DNA from: Streptomyces sp. S.PB5
Lineage (GTDB): Bacteria; Actinomycetota; Actinomycetes; Streptomycetales; Streptomycetaceae
Assembly: GCF_030403745.1 (NCBI RefSeq)
Contig: NZ_JAQMWP010000003.1
Location: 248,001 to 312,000, forward strand
DNA length: 64,000 bases
Direction: 5' to 3'
Shown one piece after another: positions 56,944 through 64,000 of this stretch. Positions within the stretch are counted from its first letter, which is position 1, and each line of letters opens with the position of its first letter. A model generated the notes under the pieces. It was not told where the DNA came from and made no database searches. It saw only the letters and a program-made list of their open reading frames with translations. The position numbers and the translations under genes are program-made.

Positions 56944-57678
56944 CTACGCCAGGAACCCCCTCAGCAGCGCCGCCGTGCCCGCGCAGTGCTCCCGCATCAT
57001 CTCCCGCGCCCCGTCCGCGTCCCCGTCCAGGACCGCCTCCACCAGAGCGCTGTGCTGCCGCTGGGAGTGCTCCAGGTTGCGCACCAGGAGCGGGATGCAG
57101 TCCAGCAGGTCGTTCACCGTCGCCCGTACCGCCGCGTACTGCGACGTCAGTGTCGGCGACCCGCACAGCTCGGCCAGCGTCAGATGCAGCAGGGTGTCAA
57201 GGCGCCGATAGTCCGCCAGCGGAGCGTCCTGGGTCCGGGCCAGCGCCTCCCGGAGCCGCTCCGCCTGCTCGTCCGTCAGCCCGTGCGCCGCGCACAGACC
57301 CGCCGCCCCCACCTCCAGCACCTCGCGGAACCGCAGCACGTCCTCGATGTCGACCGCGGTGATCCGCCGCCGCAGCTCGTCCTCGCCGCCCGCGTCCGCC
57401 CGCGGCAGCACGAACGTGCCGCCGTACCGACCGCGCCGCGACTCCACGAGCCCCTGGTCCTGGAGCACCTTCAGCACCTCGCGCAGCGTCACCCGGCTGA
57501 TCCCGAGCCGCTCCGCCAGCTCGCGTTCGGCGGGCAGCCGCTCACCCCCGGGGACCAGGCCCAGCCGTACGACCTGCAGGATCTGCTCCAGTGCCTCCTC
57601 GAAGCCGTTGCCCGCGCGCACCGGCCGCAGCACCGGCGTCAACCGGTCCTCCAGGTCGGCCTCCGGATCCAGCGACAT
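56944..57678 (-). CDS. GntR/FadR-family regulator (FCD domain)
   Basis: A 244-residue FCD-type GntR regulator. The winged helix (about 25-90) reads ILQVVRLGLVPGGERLPAERELAERLGISRVTLREVLKVLQDQGLVESRRGRYGGTFV, followed by an all-helical FCD domain whose metal/ligand-binding His residues are in RRLDTLLHLTLAEL and HSALVEAVLDGDADGAREMMREH. ATG 57678 is preferred to the upstream TTG at 57699. It lies between the puuD-like gene and divergent glnA4, and probably represses both through the shared 23-bp motif, with a pathway intermediate or amine as inducer. Confidence 0.9.
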   Translation of the reverse strand: MSLDPEADLEDRLTPVLRPVRAGNGFEEALEQILQVVRLGLVPGGERLPAERELAERLGISRVTLREVLKVLQDQGLVESRRGRYGGTFVLPRADAGGEDELRRRITAVDIEDVLRFREVLEVGAAGLCAAHGLTDEQAERLREALARTQDAPLADYRRLDTLLHLTLAELCGSPTLTSQYAAVRATVNDLLDCIPLLVRNLEHSQRQHSALVEAVLDGDADGAREMMREHCAGTAALLRGFLA

Positions 57679-57699
57679 CCCGCCGCACCCCCTTCCCAA

Positions 57700-57722
57700 G
57701 CAATGGTTCTCCGCAATACCTT
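57700..57722. promoter_or_regulatory. Candidate GntR operator, copy 2 (gntR-glnA4 intergenic)
   Basis: GCAATGG, nine bases, ATACCTT, with a central nonamer differing from the copy at 56877-56899. It is 22 bp before the gntR start and about 77 bp before the glnA4 start. Confidence 0.6.
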
Positions 57723-57798
57723 ATGGCTTCCGGCCCGGCCGTAAAACGCGCACACGAAAAGCGCAGACGAAATGCGCAGATGCCGAAGGAGCTCTCCC

Positions 57799-59157
57799 GT
57801 GGCAGACCGCACACCCCCGCTGAGCGTCGAGGACCTGCACGCCCTCGTCGCCGGCGGTGAGATCGACACTGTCGTCCTGGCCTTCCCCGACATGCAAGGC
57901 CGGCTCCAGGGCAAGCGGTTCGCCGCCCGCTTCTTCCTCGACGAGGTACTCCACCACGGCACCGAGGGCTGCAACTACCTCCTCGCCGTCGACACCGAGA
58001 TGAACACCGTCGACGGGTACGCCATGTCCTCCTGGGACCGCGGCTACGGCGACTTCGCCATGCACCCGGACCTCAGCACCCTCCGCCGCGTGCCCTGGAA
58101 CGCCGGCACCGCCATGCTCATCGCCGACCTCGCCTGGAACGACGGCTCCCCGGTCGTCGCCGCGCCCCGCCAGATCCTCCGCCGCCAGCTGGAGCGGCTC
58201 GCCGAACTCGGCTACACCGCCAAGGTCGGCACCGAGCTGGAGTTCATCGTCTTCAAGGACACCTACGAGCAGGCCTGGGACGCGGGCTACCGAGGGCTCA
58301 CGCCGGCCAACCAGTACAACATCGACTACTCCGTGCTCGGCACCGGCCGTATCGAGCCGCTCCTGCGCCGCATCCGCAACGAGATGGCGGGCGCCGGGCT
58401 CACCGTCGAGTCCGCCAAGGGCGAGTGCAACCCCGGCCAGCACGAGATCGCCTTCAAGTACGACGACGCCCTGGTCACCTGCGACCAGCACGCCATCTAC
58501 AAGACCGGCACCAAGGAGATCGCCGCCCAGGAAGGCGTCTCGATCACCTTCATGGCCAAGTACAACGAACGCGAGGGCAACTCCTGCCACATCCACCTCT
58601 CCCTCGCCGACGCGGCCGGCAACAACGTCATGGCCGGCGACGACGGCATGTCGGAGGTCATGCGGCACTTCCTCGCCGGGCAGCTGGCGGCCCTGAGGGA
58701 CTTCTCCCTCCTCTACGCCCCCAACATCAACTCGTACAAGCGGTTCCAGCCCGGCTCCTTCGCCCCGACCGCCGTCGCCTGGGGTCACGACAACCGCACC
58801 TGCGCGCTGCGGGTCGTCGGCCACGGCCGCTCGATGCGCTTCGAGAACCGGCTGCCCGGCGGTGACGTCAACCCGCATCTCGCCGTCGCCGGGCTGGTGG
58901 CGGCGGGGCTGTACGGCATCGAGCAGAAGCTGGAACTGCCCGAGGCCTGTCCCGGCAACGCCTACACCGCCGGATACGCGCACGTCCCCACCACCCTCCG
59001 CGAGGCCGCCGAGCTCTGGGAGAACAGCCCCATCGCCAAGGCCGCCTTCGGTGACGAGGTCGTCGCCCACTACCGCAACATGGCGCGGGTCGAACTGGAC
59101 GCCTTCGACGCCGCGGTGACCGACTGGGAGCTGCGCCGCTCCTTCGAACGCATGTGA
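57799..59157 (+). CDS. glnA4: Glutamine-synthetase-like gamma-glutamyl-amine ligase (GlnA4-type)
   Basis: A 452-residue GS-fold ligase. Signatures are VGTELEFIVFKD, ESAKGECNPGQHEIAFKY, NSCHIHLSLAD and ENRLPGGDVNPHLAVA. The adenylylation site and other features of true GlnA are absent, as in polyamine or ethanolamine ligases. Such enzymes join glutamate to an amine with ATP. From recalled synteny with S. coelicolor GlnA4 (a gamma-glutamylethanolamide synthetase), ethanolamine is a good candidate. GTG 57799 follows AAGGAG at proper spacing; the ORF extension upstream is unconserved. The stop overlaps the next gene (GTGA), giving an operon with the aldehyde dehydrogenase and SDR. Confidence 0.88.
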   Translation: MADRTPPLSVEDLHALVAGGEIDTVVLAFPDMQGRLQGKRFAARFFLDEVLHHGTEGCNYLLAVDTEMNTVDGYAMSSWDRGYGDFAMHPDLSTLRRVPWNAGTAMLIADLAWNDGSPVVAAPRQILRRQLERLAELGYTAKVGTELEFIVFKDTYEQAWDAGYRGLTPANQYNIDYSVLGTGRIEPLLRRIRNEMAGAGLTVESAKGECNPGQHEIAFKYDDALVTCDQHAIYKTGTKEIAAQEGVSITFMAKYNEREGNSCHIHLSLADAAGNNVMAGDDGMSEVMRHFLAGQLAALRDFSLLYAPNINSYKRFQPGSFAPTAVAWGHDNRTCALRVVGHGRSMRFENRLPGGDVNPHLAVAGLVAAGLYGIEQKLELPEACPGNAYTAGYAHVPTTLREAAELWENSPIAKAAFGDEVVAHYRNMARVELDAFDAAVTDWELRRSFERM

Positions 59158-60554
59158 GGCATCTCTTGTCGCGACACTACGAAATGGACATCCTCAACCC
59201 CGCGACGGAGGAGGTGATCGCCACCATCACGGGCGGCGTCGAGCAGGACGTGAACGCCGCCGTCCACCGGGCCGGCCTGGCACAGCGCACATGGGCCGCC
59301 GTCGCGCCCGCCGACCGGGCCCGGCTGCTGCGCCGGTTCGCCGTCGTCGTGGACGAACACATCGAGGAACTCGCCCGGTTGGAGGTCCGCGAGGCCGGCC
59401 ACACCATCGGCAACGCCCGCTGGGAGGCGGGCAACGTCCGTGACCTGCTCGACTACGCGGCCGGGGGAGTGGAGCGCCTGACCGGCCGTCAGATCCCCGT
59501 ACCCGGTGGCCTCGACGTCACCTTCCTCGAGCCGCTCGGCGTCATCGGCGTGATCGCGCCCTGGAACTTCCCGATGCCCATCGCGGCCTGGGGCACCGCC
59601 CCCGCCCTCGCCGCGGGAAACGCCGTCGTCCTCAAGCCCGCCGAGACGACCCCCCTGACCGCGCTCCGCCTCGCCGAACTCGCCCTGGAGGCAGGGCTCC
59701 CGGAGAACCTCTTCCAGGTGGTGCCAGGAATCGGTCACATCGCGGGCGACTCCCTCGTACGGCAGCCCGGCGTCGCAAAAATCGTCTTCACGGGCTCCAC
59801 GCGGACCGGCAAGCGCGTCATGGCCCTCTGCGCCGACCAGGTCAAGCCGGTCACCCTCGAACTCGGCGGCAAGAGCCCGAACATCGTCTTCGCGGACGCC
59901 GACCTCAAGACCGCCGTCGACCCCTTCTCCTTCCTCGACAACGCCGGCCAGGACTGCTGCGCCCGCACCCGCATCCTGGTCCAGGAGTCCGTCTACGACG
60001 AGGTCCGCGAACTGCTCGCCGACGCGCTGGCCGCCGTCGTCGTGGGCGACCCGGCCGACGAGAAGACCCAGATGGGCCCGCTGATCTCCCGTCAGCAGCT
60101 GGACCGCGTACGGTCGTTCGTACCGGACGACGCCCCGGCCCTGCGCGGCAGCGCGCCCGAGGGGCCCGGCTTCTGGTTCCCGCCGACCGTCCTCACCGGG
60201 GAGCGGCACGACTCCGAGGCGGCCCGGGAGGAGATCTTCGGCCCGGTCGCCGTGCTCCTGCCGTTCACCGACGAGGAGGACGCCATCCGCCTCGCCAACG
60301 ACACCCCGTACGGCCTCTCCGGCTCCATCTGGACCCGGGACGTCGGCCGCGCGCTCCGCGTCTCCCAGGGCGTCCGCGCCGGGAACCTGTCCGTCAACTC
60401 CCACTCCAGCGTCCGCTATTGGACCCCCTTCGGCGGCTACAAGCAGTCCGGCGTCGGACGCGAGCTCGGCCCGGACGCCCTGGCCGCCTTCACCGAGACC
60501 AAGAACGTCTTCATCAGCAACGTCGCCACCAGCACGGAGGGCCCCGCACAGTGA
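59154..60554 (+). CDS. Aldehyde dehydrogenase (PuuC-like, gamma-glutamyl-aminoaldehyde oxidation)
   Basis: A 466-residue NAD(P)-dependent aldehyde dehydrogenase. Signatures are IAPWNFPMPIAAWGTAPALAAGN, cofactor loop FTGSTRTGK, general base Glu236 in ELGGKSPN, nucleophile Cys268 in NAGQDCCARTR and EEIFGPVAVLLPF. GTG 59154 is coupled to the ligase stop; an ATG at 59184 is an alternative. In the gamma-glutamylation scheme it would oxidise the gamma-glutamyl-amino aldehyde to the acid before hydrolysis. Its stop overlaps the SDR GTG. Confidence 0.9.
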   Translation: MRHLLSRHYEMDILNPATEEVIATITGGVEQDVNAAVHRAGLAQRTWAAVAPADRARLLRRFAVVVDEHIEELARLEVREAGHTIGNARWEAGNVRDLLDYAAGGVERLTGRQIPVPGGLDVTFLEPLGVIGVIAPWNFPMPIAAWGTAPALAAGNAVVLKPAETTPLTALRLAELALEAGLPENLFQVVPGIGHIAGDSLVRQPGVAKIVFTGSTRTGKRVMALCADQVKPVTLELGGKSPNIVFADADLKTAVDPFSFLDNAGQDCCARTRILVQESVYDEVRELLADALAAVVVGDPADEKTQMGPLISRQQLDRVRSFVPDDAPALRGSAPEGPGFWFPPTVLTGERHDSEAAREEIFGPVAVLLPFTDEEDAIRLANDTPYGLSGSIWTRDVGRALRVSQGVRAGNLSVNSHSSVRYWTPFGGYKQSGVGRELGPDALAAFTETKNVFISNVATSTEGPAQ

Positions 60555-61351
60555 CCGCATCCACCGAAGAGACCGAAGAGACCGTCTGCCGTCGCCTCGT
60601 CGGCCGTACGGCCGTCATCACCGGCGCCGGCAGCGGCATCGGCCTCGCCGCCGCCCGCCGGCTCGCCTCCGAGGGCGCGCACATCGTCTGCGGCGACATC
60701 GACGAGCAGCGCGGCAAGGCGGCCGCCGAGGAGGTCGGCGGGATCTTCGTGAAGGTCGACGTCACCGACGCCGAACAGGTCGAGACGCTGTTCAGGACGG
60801 CGTACGACACCTACGGCAGCGTCGACATCGCCTTCAACAACGCGGGCATCTCACCGCCCGACGACGACTCCATCCTGGACACGGGCCTGGAGGCCTGGAA
60901 GCGCGTCCAGGAGGTCAACCTCACCTCCGTCTACCTGTGCTGCAAGGCAGCGATCCCCTACATGCGGCGCCAGGGCAAGGGCTCGATCATCAACACGGCG
61001 TCCTTCGTGGCCCGGATGGGCGCGGCCACGTCCCAGATCTCGTACACGGCGTCCAAGGGCGGCGTTCTCGCCATGTCCCGTGAACTGGGCGTGCAGTTCG
61101 CGAGGGAGGGCATCCGCGTCAACGCCCTCTGCCCGGGCCCGGTCAACACCCCCCTGCTGCAGGAGCTGTTCGCCAAGGACCCCGAGCGCGCCGCCCGCCG
61201 CCTCGTCCACATCCCGCTCGGCCGGTTCGCCGAGGCCGAGGAGATCGCCGCCGCCGTCGCCTTCCTGGCCAGCGACGACTCGTCCTTCGTGAACGCCAGC
61301 GACTTCCTGGTCGACGGCGGAATCTCCGGGGCTTACGTCACACCGCTGTAG
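60551..61351 (+). CDS. Short-chain dehydrogenase/reductase (probable alcohol oxidation step)
   Basis: A 266-residue classical SDR. The cofactor motif is TGAGSGIG, followed by an acidic residue pair (GDID) favouring NAD. NNAG is present and the active site is NTASF ... YTASK with Tyr and Lys. It ends VDGGISGAYVTPL. In an ethanolamine-type route the gamma-glutamyl-ethanolamide is an alcohol and needs oxidation to the aldehyde before the aldehyde dehydrogenase can act. This SDR supplies that missing step, which the putrescine Puu pathway does not need. GTG 60551 overlaps the preceding stop. Confidence 0.87.
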   Translation: MTASTEETEETVCRRLVGRTAVITGAGSGIGLAAARRLASEGAHIVCGDIDEQRGKAAAEEVGGIFVKVDVTDAEQVETLFRTAYDTYGSVDIAFNNAGISPPDDDSILDTGLEAWKRVQEVNLTSVYLCCKAAIPYMRRQGKGSIINTASFVARMGAATSQISYTASKGGVLAMSRELGVQFAREGIRVNALCPGPVNTPLLQELFAKDPERAARRLVHIPLGRFAEAEEIAAAVAFLASDDSSFVNASDFLVDGGISGAYVTPL

Positions 61352-61372
61352 CCCTCGTCCTACAGTGCCGGG

Positions 61373-62335
61373 ATGAGCATGACGCCCCCGCCCGGCTGGT
61401 ACCGCGACCCCGAGCAGCCCCATCTGGAGCGCTGGTGGGACGGCACCGCCTGGACCGAGCACCGGCGCGAGCCCGCACTTCCGGGCCCGCCGCCGGTGTC
61501 GTCACCGGTACCGGCGGTCCCACCGGCGCCCGGGCGGCCGCCCGGCGGGGAGTCCTCGGGGCGCGCGAAGGCCGTCGCCCTGACCACCGCCGGGGCGGTC
61601 CTGGTCGCGGCGATCGTCACCGGCGCGCTGGTGCTCCGCGAGGACGACAGCACGGCGGGCAACACGGTCACCACCGAGTCGATCACCCCCACCTTCGCCC
61701 CGACGAGCGAACCGCCCTCGCCCACCCCCACCGACTCCGCCGACGAGCCCTCCGCCGACGCCCCGGCCGTCGTCGAGGACCAGCTCAACGGCATCACCCT
61801 GCCCCTGCTCACCGGCTGGGTCCGGCCGGAGTTCATCGTCGACGACGACGTCCTGATGAGCACCGAAGGCACCTACAACTGCCCCGGCGACCCGGGCCTG
61901 TGCCGGCACGGCCTCGTCATCTCCCGCACGGTGACCGAGAACGCGGAGACCTCCCCCGAGGCGCTCGCCAAGGCGGACATCTCCGACGCCGCCGACGACG
62001 CCTACGACCGTGACCTCGTCGGCAAACGGCCCTTCGGCGGCATCGAGTCCCACGAACTCGTGAAGGCGGGGCCGGTCGCGGTGGCAGGCCGCGCGGGCTA
62101 TTACGTCCGCTGGCGCGTCAAGACCGCGAAAGGCCCCGGCGGTTACGTCCAGTCCCTCGCCTTCCAGTCCAGCGTCGGCACCGAGTCGCCGGTCATCGTC
62201 CGCTATGTCTTCGACGCGGGCGAGGACGGGCCGCCGCTCGCCGACATGGACCGCATCACCAAGGGCATCCGGTCCACGGGCGACACGGCGGACTCGGGCG
62301 GCGGCGTGGGCAGCAGCGTGGGCCCGACGGACTGA
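61373..62335 (+). CDS. DUF2510 membrane-anchored protein
   Basis: A 320-residue protein. The DUF2510 domain is at the N-terminus (PPPGWYRDPEQPHLERWWDGTAWTEH), a proline-rich linker follows, then one transmembrane helix (AVALTTAGAVLVAAIVTGALVL, about 66-88), a Thr/Ser/Pro-rich stalk and an extracytoplasmic domain of about 190 residues. The two visible cysteines (YNCPGDPGLCRHG) may form a disulfide. DUF2510 occurs in many actinobacterial membrane proteins without a known role. It starts 21 bp after the SDR gene and converges with the next gene. Confidence 0.8.
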   Translation: MSMTPPPGWYRDPEQPHLERWWDGTAWTEHRREPALPGPPPVSSPVPAVPPAPGRPPGGESSGRAKAVALTTAGAVLVAAIVTGALVLREDDSTAGNTVTTESITPTFAPTSEPPSPTPTDSADEPSADAPAVVEDQLNGITLPLLTGWVRPEFIVDDDVLMSTEGTYNCPGDPGLCRHGLVISRTVTENAETSPEALAKADISDAADDAYDRDLVGKRPFGGIESHELVKAGPVAVAGRAGYYVRWRVKTAKGPGGYVQSLAFQSSVGTESPVIVRYVFDAGEDGPPLADMDRITKGIRSTGDTADSGGGVGSSVGPTD

Positions 62336-62357
62336 CCCGCACTGAACTCGGGCCGGT

Positions 62358-63560
62358 CTACAGGAAGGTCCGGCCCTCGCCGCGATACGTCGGGACCGTC
62401 GCCGTGACGGCGTCCCCCTCGATCAGATGCAGCGTGTCGAACCGCTCGCACAGCTCACCGGCCTTCGCGTGCCGGAACCACACCTTGTCGCCGATGAGCA
62501 GATCGTCGGCGGGGGAGCCGAGCAGCGGGGTCTGCACCTCGCCGGGCCCTTCCTGAGGGTCGTACCTGAGCCCTTCGGGCAGATGGGGAACGGGCAACCG
62601 GTCCCGCCCGGGAGCACCGGAGGCGGGATAACCACCCCCGAGGACGGTCACCACTCCCACCCCCGGCCGCCGTACGACGGGCTGCGCGAAGAGCGCGGCC
62701 GGACGCCCGCTGAAGGACGTGTAGTTGTCGAACAACCGCGGGACATACAGCCCCGACCCCGCCCCGATCTCGGTGACGGCGTCCTCGGCGGCGGTGGTCT
62801 GCACACTGCCGGTGCCGCCGCCGTTGACGAACTCCAGGTCGGGCACGACGGCCCGCACGGCACGCACGACCTCGGCGCGCCGCTCGGCCAGTTCGCGGCG
62901 GGCGGTGGCCTGCATCAGCCGCACGGCCCGGGACCGGAAGGGATGCCCGGCGACGGAGTCGCCCACACCGGCGATATGACCCTCGTACGCCATGATCCCG
63001 ACGACCTTGAAGCCGGGCCGGCGGGAGATCGCACGGGCGACGTCGGCGACCTGGGCGGGGGAGTGCAGCGGGGAGCGGCGGGCACCGACGCGGATACGGC
63101 CGCCGAGGAGCTTGAGGGCGGTGTCCAACTCCAGGCAGACGCGCACGACTTCACGGCCGCCGTCGCGTGACCGCTCGATCAGGTCGAGCTGCTGGACGTC
63201 GTCGACCATCACGGTGACGGCGGCGGCGAGCTTGGGGTCGGAGGTCAGCTCGGCGAAACCGGCTCTGTCGACGGACGGATAGGCGAGCAGGATGTCGTCG
63301 AAGCCGGAGCGGGCCAGCCACAGGGACTCGGCGAGCGTGAAGGACATGATGCCCGCGAACCCCTCCCTCGCCAGCACCCGCTCCAGCAGCGTGCGGCAGC
63401 GCACGGACTTGCTGGCGACCCGGATCGGCTTGCCCCCGGCCCGGCGGACGAGATCGTCCGCGTTGGCGTCGAAGGCGTCCAGATCGACGATCGCGAGAGG
63501 GGCGTCGAGATGGGCGGTGGCCCGGTCGTAACGGGCCCGGTCGGCGGCGCGCGCAGTCAT
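62358..63560 (-). CDS. Alanine-racemase-fold PLP enzyme (amino acid deaminase/aldolase type)
   Basis: A 400-residue PLP enzyme of the alanine racemase N-terminal/D-threonine aldolase-like family. The PLP-binding Lys51 lies in PIRVASKSVRCRTLL, with IMSFTLAESLWLARSGFDDILLAYPSV, the EGHIAGVGDS loop and FVNGGGTGS. Members include D-threonine aldolases and D-serine dehydratases. The C-terminal domain keeps several potential metal ligands (WFRHAKAGELCERFD). ATG 63560 is preferred to a longer reading. It converges with the DUF2510 gene. Substrate not determined; a D-amino acid is likely. Confidence 0.82.
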   Translation of the reverse strand: MTARAADRARYDRATAHLDAPLAIVDLDAFDANADDLVRRAGGKPIRVASKSVRCRTLLERVLAREGFAGIMSFTLAESLWLARSGFDDILLAYPSVDRAGFAELTSDPKLAAAVTVMVDDVQQLDLIERSRDGGREVVRVCLELDTALKLLGGRIRVGARRSPLHSPAQVADVARAISRRPGFKVVGIMAYEGHIAGVGDSVAGHPFRSRAVRLMQATARRELAERRAEVVRAVRAVVPDLEFVNGGGTGSVQTTAAEDAVTEIGAGSGLYVPRLFDNYTSFSGRPAALFAQPVVRRPGVGVVTVLGGGYPASGAPGRDRLPVPHLPEGLRYDPQEGPGEVQTPLLGSPADDLLIGDKVWFRHAKAGELCERFDTLHLIEGDAVTATVPTYRGEGRTFL

Positions 63561-63801
63561 GAACGAAGCCTGCCAGACAGGATTACCGCAGGGTAGGGGG
63601 ACGATCCGGGCCAATGCCCCGAGCTCATGGACTGGTTCCCGCCCGACCGGGGACAACCCGTAGAGTGACGCGCACGCACGTGAGGCGGCAAAGACCCGGT
63701 TCGGGGGATGCCGATCTCATGGTGCGGGTATGCGTGCCCGGGGCACCGAAACGAGCGCCGGGCACGACGACGGACCCGGGCACAAGGGAAACGGGGGGCG
63801 C

Positions 63802-64000
63802 ATGAGCACGGAAGCGCGGCACGCCTCCATCCCCCCGCGCCCCACGACCCCGCCCCTCCCCCCGGCTCCCCCCAGAACAACCCCCGACCCGACGGACCCC
63901 GCCCCCTCCAACCACGCCTCGGCCACCACCGAGAACCAGACGGACACGACCGCGGCTCCGGCCCCGGACACCCGCCCGACGGCTGAGGCTGGTGGGTCGG
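63802..64000 (+). CDS. Proline/threonine-rich protein, N-terminal part (3' end outside window)
   Basis: An ORF open from ATG 63802 to the right edge (66 codons). It is preceded by ACGGGGGGCG as a possible ribosome binding site, starts MSTEARHASIPPRP and is dominated by Pro, Thr and Ala. This composition fits the disordered cytoplasmic leader of an actinobacterial membrane protein, kinase or peptidase, but no domain is visible. The 241 bp upstream contain short GC hairpins (for example GTGCC/GGCAC) and no confident promoter. Confidence 0.45.
   Translation, partial: MSTEARHASIPPRPTTPPLPPAPPRTTPDPTDPAPSNHASATTENQTDTTAAPAPDTRPTAEAGGS

Noticed and set aside
1-64000. tRNA, rRNA, CRISPR arrays, insertion sequences or prophage genes
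   Set aside because: No cloverleaf-like sequences, spaced direct repeats, transposase or integrase motifs were recognised on reading the window. Small RNA genes cannot be excluded by eye.

Overview
This is a high-GC chromosomal segment from a Streptomyces-type actinomycete. The evidence is strongly GC-biased third codon positions, frequent GTG starts, 4-bp ATGA/GTGA gene overlaps, a conservon (CvnABCD plus P450), two SARP regulators and a modular biosynthetic cluster. Only one in-frame TTA leucine codon was found in the whole window, in cvnC. From memory, the gene order at both ends resembles the S. coelicolor tatC-helY-rar(cvn9) to glnA4 neighbourhood. That synteny is recalled, not computed.

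Layout. 1-4.2 kb: the end of tatC, a diacylglycerol-kinase-like gene and the helicase gene helY, which sits behind a match to the PafBC-type DNA-damage promoter. 4.3-26.4 kb: a compact biosynthetic cluster. Ten tightly coupled minus-strand genes (18.4 down to 5.0 kb) encode an FkbH-like glyceryl-ACP synthase, a fatty acyl-AMP ligase, two acyl-CoA-dehydrogenase-like flavoproteins, an ACP, a KS-AT-ACP polyketide synthase module with no reductive domains, a KASIII-like condensing enzyme, a second ACP, an E2-type acyltransferase and an alpha/beta hydrolase. The FkbH, ACP, KASIII, E2-like and hydrolase set is the known tetronate (RK-682/agglomerin-type) cassette. The inferred product is a 3-acyl-5-methylidene-tetronate whose acyl chain is a desaturated, possibly oxygenated fatty acid extended by one malonate unit. 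A flavin monooxygenase, a half-length MFS protein, a type II thioesterase, two SARPs, a two-component pair and an MmpL/RND transporter surround this operon. Three CTTAAG-centred elements mark its promoters.

26.4-33.9 kb: an operon for urea or guanidine carboxylation (two DUF1989 proteins, a biotin carboxylase-carboxyltransferase and allophanate hydrolase), divergent from a TetR regulator. A perfect inverted repeat in front of this operon recurs with one change in front of an amino-acid/amine permease 9 kb away (40.4-42.0 kb), which suggests one regulon. 34.2-38.7 kb: the conservon cvnABCD with a CYP157-like P450 that lacks the ExxR motif. 38.7-48.6 kb: an RluA-type pseudouridine synthase, a GNAT acetyltransferase, the permease, a hydrolase/TetR pair, a PadR-controlled DrrAB-type exporter, a siderophore-interacting protein with an iron box, and a 5'-3' exonuclease.

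48.8-56.1 kb: a glycine-betaine/choline-type ABC importer in which the permease is fused to two tandem substrate-binding domains, an XRE-cupin regulator, a BtuF-like protein without a signal peptide, and a TDT-family channel divergent from a LysR regulator. 56.2-61.4 kb: a gamma-glutamylation pathway (GlnA4-like ligase, short-chain dehydrogenase, aldehyde dehydrogenase, class I amidotransferase-like hydrolase, FCD-type GntR). This set would convert ethanolamine or another amino-alcohol to glycine (or its counterpart) plus glutamate. A 23-bp motif shared by two promoters is the likely GntR operator. 61.4-64 kb: a DUF2510 membrane protein, an alanine-racemase-fold enzyme and the start of a proline-rich protein that runs off the window. 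No rRNA, tRNA, CRISPR array, insertion sequence or phage gene was recognised.
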